Shown here in pieces: positions 25,369 through 32,803 of a stretch of 64,000 bases of DNA. This DNA is from Actinomadura macra NBRC 14102 (lineage in GTDB: Bacteria > Actinomycetota > Actinomycetes > Streptosporangiales > Streptosporangiaceae): positions 1 through 64,000 of the forward strand of contig NZ_BCQT01000026.1 in the NCBI RefSeq assembly GCF_001552215.1, read 5' to 3'. The notes beneath the pieces are model-generated. The model worked only from the letters and a program-made list of their open reading frames with translations. It made no database searches and was not told the DNA's origin. Positions within the stretch are counted from its first letter, which is position 1. Every line of letters begins with the position of its first letter. The position numbers were made by a program, and so were the translations under genes.

Positions 25369-26202
25369 GTGACCTCTCCCCCGCTGCTTCTTCTCCACGG
25401 CTTCTGGTTCGGTTCCTGGTGCTGGAGCGAGGTCATCGCTCACGTGGCGGGTACCGGTCGTCCGACCCTCGCGGTGGACATGGCGGGACATGGACTGCGC
25501 GCCCGCTGGCCCAGGTGCCTCACCAGCCGCCCGTTCGCTCCCGAAGCCCTGGCCACCGAGATCTCACCGGTGGCCGATGTGGACCTCGACCAGGCGGGCG
25601 ACCTGTTGGTGTCGCAGATCAGACAACTCGGCTGCGGCGCCCCGGTGACGGTGGTGGCCCACAGCATGGGCGGCACCGTCCTCACACGGGCGGCACAGCA
25701 GGTACCCGAACTGGTGGCGCACGCGGTGTACCTGACCGCCTTCATGCCCGCATCGGGAATCTCCGCCGACGCCTACAGCCGGATGCCCGAGAACGCGAGC
25801 GGCCTCGTCGGGCCGGCCCTTCGCGCCGATCCCGCGACGATCGGGGCACTGCGCTTCGATCTCGCTTCGAACGACCCCGCATATCGCGCGTTGCTCCGGA
25901 AGGCGTTCTTCGAGGACATCGATCCGGTCGTCGCCGAGGCCGCCCTCGGCCTGCTGACGCCCGACGCTCCGAGGGGCATCGCGCTCGGCGTCACCCGGCT
26001 GACCGCCGAGGGCTGGGGTCGCGTCCCTCGTACCTACGTCACCTGCGCACAGGACTGGGCGCTCCGTCCCGACCTTCAGCGAAGGCTCATCGCCGAGGCC
26101 GATGCCGCCTTCCCCGACAACCCGACCACCGTCGTGGAACTCGACTCCTCGCATTCACCGTTCCTGTCGATGCCGGCCGCGGTGGCCGGCATCGTCACGT
26201 GA
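25369..26202 (+). CDS. Alpha/beta hydrolase, methyl-esterase-like
   Basis: A 277-residue alpha/beta hydrolase with LLLLHGFWFGSWCWSEVIAH at the start (oxyanion loop), VAHSMGGTVLTRAAQQVPE with the serine nucleophile near residue 100, and the histidine in ELDSSHSPFLSMP close to the C-terminus. The HGxWxGxWCW start and SHSPF/L end are typical of the plant methylesterase/hydroxynitrile-lyase-like group found in actinomycetes. GTG 25369 follows AAAGGAG ten bases upstream. The substrate is unknown; the neighbours give no clear pathway. Confidence 0.85.
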   Translation: MTSPPLLLLHGFWFGSWCWSEVIAHVAGTGRPTLAVDMAGHGLRARWPRCLTSRPFAPEALATEISPVADVDLDQAGDLLVSQIRQLGCGAPVTVVAHSMGGTVLTRAAQQVPELVAHAVYLTAFMPASGISADAYSRMPENASGLVGPALRADPATIGALRFDLASNDPAYRALLRKAFFEDIDPVVAEAALGLLTPDAPRGIALGVTRLTAEGWGRVPRTYVTCAQDWALRPDLQRRLIAEADAAFPDNPTTVVELDSSHSPFLSMPAAVAGIVT

Positions 26203-26210
26203 CCTGGTGA

Positions 26211-26256
26211 AAAACCGTCCGGCACCACCCCGTCGATCAGGGGCACCGCCGGACGG
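26211..26256 (-). terminator. Rho-independent terminator of the RTX-like gene
   Basis: CCGTCCGGC (26215-26223) and GCCGGACGG (26248-26256) form a 9-base stem, with an inner CCCC/GGGG pairing. On the minus strand the hairpin is followed by TTTTT (from 26214 downward). This classical form fits termination of the minus-strand gene ending at 26371. Confidence 0.75.
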
Positions 26257-26370
26257 CGCTGCGGCATGTTCTCTCCGCACTGTGTTTCAAACCGGCATTC
26301 AGTCGGAAGTCGGGAGCCCGTCACCGGACATGCTCGCTGGGAGCTGGCTGATCATGAGAGCTGGCAGAAT

Positions 26371-26967
26371 CTAGGAACCGGCTTCGCAGTTGACCGTGAA
26401 TGCGGAACCGTCCCCGCCGTTGCACGTGTCGTAGCCGGGCCCGCCGTCGATGATGTCGTGACCGCCGCCGCCGTCGATGACGTCGTTGCCGTCGCCGCCC
26501 CAGAGGTTGTCGTTCCCGTCCTCGCCCTTGAGCTTGTCGTCACCGTCATGACCGATCAGGTTGTCGGTGCCCGCGTTTCCGTTGAGGTAGTCGGGAGCGG
26601 TGCCGCCGATGAGGGTGTCGGCCCCGGTCCCACCGCGTGCGGAGACCGATCCCGTCGGCTGGACCACGAAGGAACCGATCCAGTCGTTCTCCCCGTCTCC
26701 GCAGGCCACCACGTCCGACCCGAAGGGGCCGTCACTGATCTGGTCGAGGAACACCCGGTCATCGCCGGCCAGGGTGGTGATGACCTGACCGTTGGACGCC
26801 CAGATGTTGTCGTTCTGGGCCGTCCCGGTGACGGTGACGGTCAGCGGCTGTCCGGTCCGCTCGTCCAGGCAGGTCGCGGCCGCGGCCGACGCCGGGCCGG
26901 CCGCGCCGACCGGACTCAGCGCCGCGCCGAGCAGCGTCAGCGTTCCGAGAATCGTTCGGAGCTGCAT
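26371..26967 (-). CDS. Secreted RTX-like (hemolysin-type) calcium-binding repeat protein
   Basis: The 198-residue product has a Sec signal peptide (MQLRTILGTLTLLGAALSPV, cleavage expected after an ASA near residue 28). A beta-roll follows, built from GGxGxDxLxG-type nonapeptides at about 115-180: GGTGADTLIGG, GNAGTDNLIG, GEDGNDNLWGG, GGGGHDIIDGG. Each turn pair binds calcium outside the cell, stabilising the roll. Two C-terminal cysteines (DTCNG and NCEAG) may form a disulfide. ATG 26967 has AAAGGAG nine bases upstream. It is short for an RTX protein and has no catalytic domain. Confidence 0.85.
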   Translation of the reverse strand: MQLRTILGTLTLLGAALSPVGAAGPASAAAATCLDERTGQPLTVTVTGTAQNDNIWASNGQVITTLAGDDRVFLDQISDGPFGSDVVACGDGENDWIGSFVVQPTGSVSARGGTGADTLIGGTAPDYLNGNAGTDNLIGHDGDDKLKGEDGNDNLWGGDGNDVIDGGGGHDIIDGGPGYDTCNGGDGSAFTVNCEAGS

Positions 26968-27362
26968 CAGTCCGTTCTCCTTTCGGCGCCGATCGATCGT
27001 CGACGCCACCCCCAATTCGCGCCAAGGCACCCCCGGAAAACAAGTATGTTGACCGAATTCGGACAATGATAGTTGATCACCTCCGAATGGTTTGTGAACT
27101 GTCACAAATAGATAAGTCACAGAGATCGCTTCTTTTACCGGGAATGATGAAGGCCACCATCCGTCCAGCAGCCCGTTCGTTGGACCTTGTTGGACAGCGG
27201 CCACGATTCCAGAAGCGACGTAAAGACCAGAACAAAAAGGGGGAGCCAAGGGTCGGCCAGAAATCATCTCCAGCGACCGCGGCCCGGCCCGCCGTCCCCG
27301 AGGCGCACGATCCGTGCCGTCTCGGTGACAATGGGGCGGGAGACCCGGTCGAGGGGAGAGTG
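26968..27362. promoter_or_regulatory. AT-rich divergent promoter region with inverted repeats
   Basis: This 395-base region lies between the secreted RTX-like protein and the secreted cupin and is clearly AT-richer than its surroundings. It holds the palindrome CCGAATTCGG (27053-27062), flanked by TTG and CAA at one-base offsets, and the inverted repeat TTTGTGA-ACTG-TCACAAA (27091-27108). Either could be an operator. No protein-like frame was found. Confidence 0.5.
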
Positions 27363-27815
27363 ATGTCGACACTGACGGCGAGGGGCGCGGCGACGAGACT
27401 CGTGGCACCGGCCCTCGGCGGTGTGATGGTCGTGGCCGCCGCACAGGGAACGGCCGCGGCGACGCCGTCGTCTGGCGTGACCGGGACGACCGTCGCGCAA
27501 CGGACGGTGGCCGGCACCGACTATGTCGTCCGCGAAGTCGTGATCGCACCCGGCGGAAGCACCGGCTGGCACTACCACGACGGAACGGTGCGCGGGCTGG
27601 TGAGACAGGGCACGCTCACCCACAATCTCGCCGACTGCTCCGTGGACGGGACGTACCGGGCCGGCGACGTGATCGTCGAACCCGCGGGCTCCGGCCACCG
27701 GCACGTCGGACGCAACCTCGGCTCCGTCCCGATCGTGCTCACCGTGCTCTACACACTGCCCCATGGCAGCCCGTTCGCCGAAGACGCCCCGAATCCCGGA
27801 TGCGGCTTCCAATGA
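27363..27815 (+). CDS. Secreted cupin-domain protein
   Basis: A 150-residue protein with an N-terminal signal region (VAPALGGVMVVAAAQGTAAA). The single cupin barrel has the metal-binding WHYHDG pair (His-x-His), a following LVRQGTLTH strand, and the second motif AGDVIVEPAGSGHRHVGRN. Small exported cupins of this kind are common in actinomycetes; their reaction is mostly unknown. ATG 27363 follows GAGGGGAGAG. The next gene starts 24 bases downstream on the same strand. Confidence 0.82.
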   Translation: MSTLTARGAATRLVAPALGGVMVVAAAQGTAAATPSSGVTGTTVAQRTVAGTDYVVREVVIAPGGSTGWHYHDGTVRGLVRQGTLTHNLADCSVDGTYRAGDVIVEPAGSGHRHVGRNLGSVPIVLTVLYTLPHGSPFAEDAPNPGCGFQ

Positions 27816-27839
27816 CGCCCCGTTGACTATGATCGGAGA

Positions 27840-28214
27840 GTGACGCACGACGCCCCTCACGTCCAGGCCGTGGACGCCTTCATCGCGGCGGCCAACGCGA
27901 ACGATCCCGTCGAGCGGGCGACGCTGCTGAGCAGCGCGCTCACGGCCGACGTCATCTTCTGGGGGCCGCTCGGCCGCAGTGTCGGCCGCCAGGCCGTCGA
28001 GGACTTCATCACCGAGGTCGTCCAGGGGCACCCGGCGGCCCCCTGCCGGATGGTGCGCACGACCCGGGTCGACGCGCCCGAGGAGTGGGCGCGCTTCGGC
28101 TGGCGCTACGAGGGCGGCGACGGCCACGCCCTGCTGTCGGGAACGGACATGGTCCATGTCTCCGCTGCCGGGGAGATCGACCAGATCGTGGTGTTCGCCG
28201 GGTCTCTGGAGTAG
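27840..28214 (+). CDS. SnoaL-like / NTF2-superfamily protein
   Basis: A 124-residue alpha+beta cone protein with AVDAFIAAANANDPVERATLLSS, then ALTADVIFWGPLGRSVGRQA and the closing strands VHVSAAGEIDQIVVFAG. This is the usual SnoaL-like pattern of small ligand-binding or isomerase proteins. GTG 27840 is the only in-frame start, but the GGAG upstream is only one base away, so initiation may be weak or coupled to the cupin gene. Confidence 0.8.
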   Translation: MTHDAPHVQAVDAFIAAANANDPVERATLLSSALTADVIFWGPLGRSVGRQAVEDFITEVVQGHPAAPCRMVRTTRVDAPEEWARFGWRYEGGDGHALLSGTDMVHVSAAGEIDQIVVFAGSLE

Positions 28215-28254
28215 CCGAGCACGAGTTCAGGCCCGATGTCCGCGGCCTTCCCGA

Positions 28255-28899
28255 TCAGCTCTCCGGTGAGTCCGTACGTTTGCGCTCCAGCCCGCGGACG
28301 AAACGGTGCAGGCCATCGGCCAGAAGACCGGGGCCCGGCGGTCGTTCCGGGCCCAGGGCCGGGTCGGTGGACTCGTCGTAATACCCGCCCACGGAGACCG
28401 TCACCCGCGGCATGATCGCACGCACCGCGCGCACCAGTGCGTCCTCGTCGAGGCGCACCCCCGACAAGGCGGTGCGCTCCGGTGCACCATCCAGCAGGTC
28501 CACCTGCACCCACCGGGTGACATCGACGCGGTGGGGTCCGTCGTCCGGCACCGCACGCATGACCTCCAGCTCGTACACGCGGATCTGGGTGATGCGGCTC
28601 CACGGATAGGTCCGGCTGCCTCCCGCACGCGGGCCGAAGCCGCCGAGCACCACTCCGGCGGCGTCCACCCGCAACGCCACCTGCCGACGCAGCACCGGCC
28701 GGACCTGGCGTAGCAACAGCCCTGATACCAGTACCAGGAACAAGGGCCCGACCACGTACATGAGGCGGTCCCCACCCGGGTTGATCACCGTGCCCGCCAG
28801 GACGAGCACCGCGATGGCGGCCAGCCCGATCGCGCCGCGGAGCCGGCCGCGCCAGCCGTACCGGACCTCGTACCCGGCGCTCCGTTGATCTCTCACCAT
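28255..28899 (-). CDS. PH-domain-like membrane protein
   Basis: The 214-residue product has two adjacent transmembrane helices (AIGLAAIAVLVLAGTVI and LMYVVGPLFLVLVSGLLL). A cytoplasmic domain follows whose strands (LRVDAAGVVLGG, RTYPWSRITQIRVYELE, WVQVDLLDG) resemble bacterial PH domains. Such proteins are abundant and mostly uncharacterised in actinomycetes. ATG 28899 has GAGGA six to seven bases upstream. Confidence 0.7.
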   Translation of the reverse strand: MVRDQRSAGYEVRYGWRGRLRGAIGLAAIAVLVLAGTVINPGGDRLMYVVGPLFLVLVSGLLLRQVRPVLRRQVALRVDAAGVVLGGFGPRAGGSRTYPWSRITQIRVYELEVMRAVPDDGPHRVDVTRWVQVDLLDGAPERTALSGVRLDEDALVRAVRAIMPRVTVSVGGYYDESTDPALGPERPPGPGLLADGLHRFVRGLERKRTDSPES

Positions 28900-29093
28900 G
28901 TCGTGTCCTCGCCGATCTCTCGTGGACCCCTTCGTACCGAAGTCTCGGCCGCCGGCCCGGGCGGAAATGACGCATTCGCGGACGTGATCACGGTACGCGG
29001 CCCGGCCTCACCGCACCGGCACTTCGCGTCCAGCGGCACCATGCCGCCGCGGACGGTCGCGGTGACGCCGGCGCGGAGGCAGACCCGCCCTAT

Positions 29094-29108
29094 TGCGAAC
29101 CTTTCGCA
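29094..29108. promoter_or_regulatory. Inverted repeat upstream of the Fur-family gene
   Basis: TGCGAA-CCT-TTCGCA is a perfect six-base inverted repeat with a three-base centre, 20 bases before ATG 29129. Fur-family genes are often autoregulated through an upstream palindrome, so this is a candidate self-binding site. Confidence 0.5.
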
Positions 29109-29128
29109 GCTGCCTCAAGAATGCGGCA

Positions 29129-29647
29129 ATGGTCACCCCTCCCGATGCCTGCCGCGTGCCTCCCGCGCGGCGGCTCGCCTGGGCGACGGATCGGCTGCGG
29201 GCCGCCGTCCGCCGCAGTACCCGTCCCCGGCGCCTCCTGCTCGACGTCCTCGCCCATGCCGACGGGCACCTGACCGTTGAGACCATCCACCGGCACGCGT
29301 CTGCGAAGGGTCCGCTGGACCTGTCGACGAGCTACCGCACGATGACCGTCTTCGAACGCCTGCGGCTCGTGCACACGGTGATGATCGGCGGCCGCACCAC
29401 CTACGGACTCGCCGACCATCCGCACGCGCACGCGGTATGCGACCGCTGCGCGCGCGTCACCGCCCTGCGCGGACACGAGTGGCACCAGGTCTCGATGGCC
29501 GCACGCAGCCGGCTGAAGGGCTTCACCTGCGACGGGATCATCATCCGCGGCGCCTGCCACGACTGCGCTGACGTCCTCGGTGATCTACCCGAGGTCAAGG
29601 ACCTCCTCCTCGAGTGCGGCGAGCCACGGGTCAACGACGGGACCTAG
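29129..29647 (+). CDS. Fur-family metal-responsive regulator
   Basis: A 172-residue Fur/Zur/PerR-type protein. An arginine-rich winged helix (STRPRRLLLDVLAHADGHLTV, then STSYRTMTVFERLRLVHTV) is followed by the metal-binding dimer domain with HPHAHAVCDRC and GACHDCAD, two CxxC pairs for structural zinc, and several histidines. Which metal or peroxide it senses cannot be read. ATG 29129 lacks a strong ribosome site. The frame is open upstream to a TTG at 29093, but that would place the operator-like repeat inside the gene. Confidence 0.85.
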   Translation: MVTPPDACRVPPARRLAWATDRLRAAVRRSTRPRRLLLDVLAHADGHLTVETIHRHASAKGPLDLSTSYRTMTVFERLRLVHTVMIGGRTTYGLADHPHAHAVCDRCARVTALRGHEWHQVSMAARSRLKGFTCDGIIIRGACHDCADVLGDLPEVKDLLLECGEPRVNDGT

Positions 29648-30525
29648 CCCGCGGGCGGGGTGGACCGTGCACCACCCACTGCTCAGCGTCAGGGATAGTG
29701 CGCACGGGCCGCCCGGCGCAGAGCTCCGGCCACGACATCGTTGACGTCGCCCAGACTGAGGGTCTGCTCCACGGCCTGACCGGTTCACGGGGCCATTCGC
29801 GCTCGCGGTCGGGCTGCATCTGCTGCGGCGCGTGCTCGTCGTCACCGATCAGGTCGTCCTAGCCCTCGTCGTCGGTGGGCGTCGGCGGCCGACCTACCGC
29901 GGGCCCAGGGGAAGGCCGCGCGCAGGCGCCGCCATAGAACGCGAGGGTGAGGGGCCTCCCGATGGTCTGCTCGCAGTGCTCCAGCGACCGCCCCGCGTCA
30001 CCCGAGCACATTCTCGATGTCGCAGCAAAGAGCCGGATCGGACGACCTCACCGCCGAAGGCACAGCCGATCGGACGTACCCCTCCCAGCTGCGCGCTGGG
30101 CCGCCACCGCCGTGCCACGGCGCGGCCACTACCTGGAACGTGGCCCAACGCCACCGGTCGTCCGGCTCCCACTCCTCCGGGTCGTGACGCCCGTGCCGGG
30201 TGGCGGTGACTCGCGGCGTAGCAGCAACCACTGCGACGCCGCGCCGTCAAGGTCATGTCGGCTGCGTGGACGCCAAGCGCCGCGTACAAGGCGTGGTGGC
30301 GGACGTATCTGGTCTGTGAGGAGATCGCCGGCACCAGGAGGTCGGCGTCCCCCAGTCCCGCCGCACCTCTTTACTCGATTCCGGGGCACAACAGGACCGC
30401 CCGCCCCTGCCATGAACCCTGTTCTCGATTCTCAAGAGAATCTACGCAAGAGGCCCGGCAGCGCCCGTGATTCCACACAAGTCACCGAACTATGCCATAG
30501 CATCGTCCCGGCAGACCTGAATAGA
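29648..30525. other. Decayed, probably non-functional coding region
   Basis: This 878-base stretch has no intact gene. On the minus strand it holds protein-like scraps in different frames, each cut by stops or frame changes. One ends GDVNDVVAGALRRAARAHYP near 29695, and one near 29998-30231 contains DPEEWEPDDRWRWATFQVVA and ends in DIENVLG. They suggest one or two old genes that accumulated frameshifts. I could not name the family. Confidence 0.35.
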
Positions 30526-31080
30526 TTAATCCACCTCGTTCATGGCATCCTGGTCGACGAGCAATCCGGCCTCCCGGATGTCGGCGATCAGCATCTCGCC
30601 GTAACTCTCACCCGCCTCGTCGACGGCGGGGAAGACTTCGGTTTCCTCGTTCTTGTAGTCAACGGTCGCGCGGCCGTCGACTGCCGCGAGCAGGTGCGGC
30701 AACCACTCGGCGTCGAAGGTGAGCGCCGTCTTCTTGGTGAACGAGGTGAGGCTGGAGCCGTCCGAGCCGGAAGGGGCCGAGAGCTTCTTACGGTTCTTGT
30801 TCTCCAGCCACTGCTTGCCCGCCTTCCAGTCGCTCTCCTTCCCCATCTTCTTGAGGTAGCGGATCGCGCCGTAGAAGTCGTCCTTCATGGCGAACCGGAC
30901 AACCCGGACACCGCGCTCGCCCTTGTGCTCCTCGGCGAAGTAGTCGGAGTGGTCCGACAGCACGAAACTGATACTCACTCCGCCCTCGTCATCGGTCGCG
31001 TTGAACGAAGTGATCTTGCCTGTCTTGTCCACCCTGATCTTGTAGGACCCTGCCCGTTCGACCCGATAGGCCATCACCAT
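30526..31080 (-). CDS. Hypothetical protein, 184 residues
   Basis: I do not recognise this protein. It begins MVMAYRVERAGSYKIRVDKT, is rich in charged residues, and has the pattern of a soluble alpha+beta fold, with FYGAIRYLKKMGKESDWKAG in the middle and FDAEWLPHLLAAVDGRA towards the end. There is no signal peptide or membrane helix. ATG 31080 is chosen for GGAGGG five bases upstream. It is the first intact gene next to the decayed region and is divergent from the oxidase cassette. Confidence 0.65.
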   Translation of the reverse strand: MVMAYRVERAGSYKIRVDKTGKITSFNATDDEGGVSISFVLSDHSDYFAEEHKGERGVRVVRFAMKDDFYGAIRYLKKMGKESDWKAGKQWLENKNRKKLSAPSGSDGSSLTSFTKKTALTFDAEWLPHLLAAVDGRATVDYKNEETEVFPAVDEAGESYGEMLIADIREAGLLVDQDAMNEVD

Positions 31081-31671
31081 GTTGGCCCTCCCCTCCACGG
31101 CCCTCAATATCGCGTCAAAGGGAGATCAACTCAATCGCGAGAGGGTGAGATGGCCCACCAGAACAACGTCCGAAATCGGCCACGACGAGAACCACGCCCA
31201 CTGCCTGTGGACACCGTATGATTTCCGCGCGAACAAGCTTTTGCGTTTTTCCCTCACACAGCTTTCGCGCCCGTCCAGCTGCGCCGCCAGTGACATCGGT
31301 ACAACGCTGTCGGCGGCTTCGCGCGCTCGCTGCGTCAGAAACTCGCAGACCTCGTCTCGTCCGGTGGACTTGCGATGACGGTGAATATCAGGAAGCGCTC
31401 TGCTCGCTTCCGCGACGACGGCGCACCCTGCGGTGATCGGCACGTCCACGCGACGGTGGGCTCGACCACCTGACCGAGGTGACCCGCGGCTGGAAGGGCG
31501 CGGCGCCGTAAGCACCGTGCCGGTCCCGAACACAAGCAACAGGGCCGTGCGACGTCCCGTGCTTGGCGAAACGTTCACCCCAGCTATCCCTGCCCGCGCG
31601 GTTGGTCGAGGGCCAGAGCGGTTAGAGCCTGGAGGGGGCACGGTGCATCGCAAGGAAAGGACGCGTTCGTC
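31081..31671. other. Intergenic region upstream of the oxidase cassette
   Basis: This 591-base gap between divergent genes should carry the promoters of the hypothetical protein and the ferritin-like/LodA operon. It has lower GC around 31190-31260. A long minus-strand frame (31126-31653) lacks protein-like composition, and I see no clear palindrome. Confidence 0.35.
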
Positions 31672-32745
31672 ATGGCCACGCTGATCGAGGAGATCTCAGC
31701 GCATCTCAAGGTGCCCGAGGCGGAACGGAACATCGACTGGTTGCGCAAGAGCCTCCAGTCGGCCGTCGCCGTGGAACTGGCGACGATCCCGCCCTATCTC
31801 TATGGCATGTGGTCGATCAAGGACAGTTCATCAGAGGTCTACGGACATATAAGAACCATCGTGCTACAGGAAATGTTGCACATGGGCCTAGCGTGCAACC
31901 TCCTCTCGGCCCTCGGTGGCCATCCCGAGGTCTCAGCGGCGGCCCAGCCCTATCCCACGGGACTTCCCGGGCAGATCCGGCAGCAGCTCTCCGTCCACCT
32001 CCAAGGGCTGGCCCCGACCCCGAAGGATCCGGCGGACGTGGTGAAGCAGGTCTTCATGGAGATCGAGATGCCCGAGCATCCGGTGGCCTTCGCCCCCTCC
32101 GACTTTGCGAAGGGGGCCGAGTCCTTCCCCACCATCGGAGTCTTCTACGAGGCGATCAAAAGGCGTCTGAACGAGTTGCGTCCACCGCCCGCATTCGGCG
32201 GGATACAGATGGAAGAGCCGCTCACCGAACTATTCAAGATCAGCACGGTCGCGGACGCGAACAAGGCCATCGACCTCATCATCGACCAGGGCGAAGGCAG
32301 GCCCGAGCAGAGCGGTCGGACCGACCTGGACACATTCCCGGCCGACCAGAATCCGGCTCATGTGGCCCACTACTACCGTTTCAAGGAGATCTGGACCGGC
32401 CGTCATCTCCGCTACGATTCCACCGCCAAGAAGTGGACGTTCGACGGACCTGAGATGAAGCGGCCCGCCGTCCACTCACTGGAGCGGATGCCGCCGACGG
32501 GCGTACCGGCCACCGATCCGGAACTCCGGAAACGGCTCGATGAGTGCAATACCACCTACCACCGGATCCTGAGCGGTCTCGAATCCGCCTGGAAGACCGG
32601 GAATCCGGGGGATCTCCAGCAGGCCGTGGAGGAAATGAGAAACCTGGAGGCCGGAGCAGCCGACGTCATCGAGTACCAGGTCAGCCGAGAATTCCCGAAG
32701 GTCTACGGTCCAGAGTTCAAGCCCCCCATCGGAACATCGCACTGA
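31672..32745 (+). CDS. Ferritin-like (VioB-type iminophenyl-pyruvate domain) protein
   Basis: A 357-residue helical protein of the ferritin-like group found in VioB and stand-alone actinomycete proteins. ELATIPPYLYGMWSI gives the first helix, and TIVLQEMLHMGLACNLLSALGGHP carries the Glu-x-x-His metal motif. Later segments include EIEMPEHPVAFAPSDFAKGA and VAHYYRFKEIWTGRHLRYD. Such domains can bind a dinuclear metal centre. It is the first gene of the cassette, 58 bases before the quinone-cofactor oxidase, so it may help maturation or act on the oxidase product. The start follows GGAAAGGA. Confidence 0.82.
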   Translation: MATLIEEISAHLKVPEAERNIDWLRKSLQSAVAVELATIPPYLYGMWSIKDSSSEVYGHIRTIVLQEMLHMGLACNLLSALGGHPEVSAAAQPYPTGLPGQIRQQLSVHLQGLAPTPKDPADVVKQVFMEIEMPEHPVAFAPSDFAKGAESFPTIGVFYEAIKRRLNELRPPPAFGGIQMEEPLTELFKISTVADANKAIDLIIDQGEGRPEQSGRTDLDTFPADQNPAHVAHYYRFKEIWTGRHLRYDSTAKKWTFDGPEMKRPAVHSLERMPPTGVPATDPELRKRLDECNTTYHRILSGLESAWKTGNPGDLQQAVEEMRNLEAGAADVIEYQVSREFPKVYGPEFKPPIGTSH

Positions 32746-32803
32746 TCCACCCGAAACACGGCAGCAGCGACACATCCTGCGTTCCATGCCAGAGGGGCAG
32801 ACA

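Noticed and set aside
27091-27108. Classical CRP site at TTTGTGA-ACTG-TCACAAA
   Set aside because: The centre is four bases rather than the six of the CRP consensus, so I only call it an inverted repeat.
31126-31653. A 175-residue minus-strand frame upstream of the ferritin-like gene
   Set aside because: It has low-complexity Arg/Ser/Pro-rich composition, no ribosome site and no domain; it most likely reflects GC bias.
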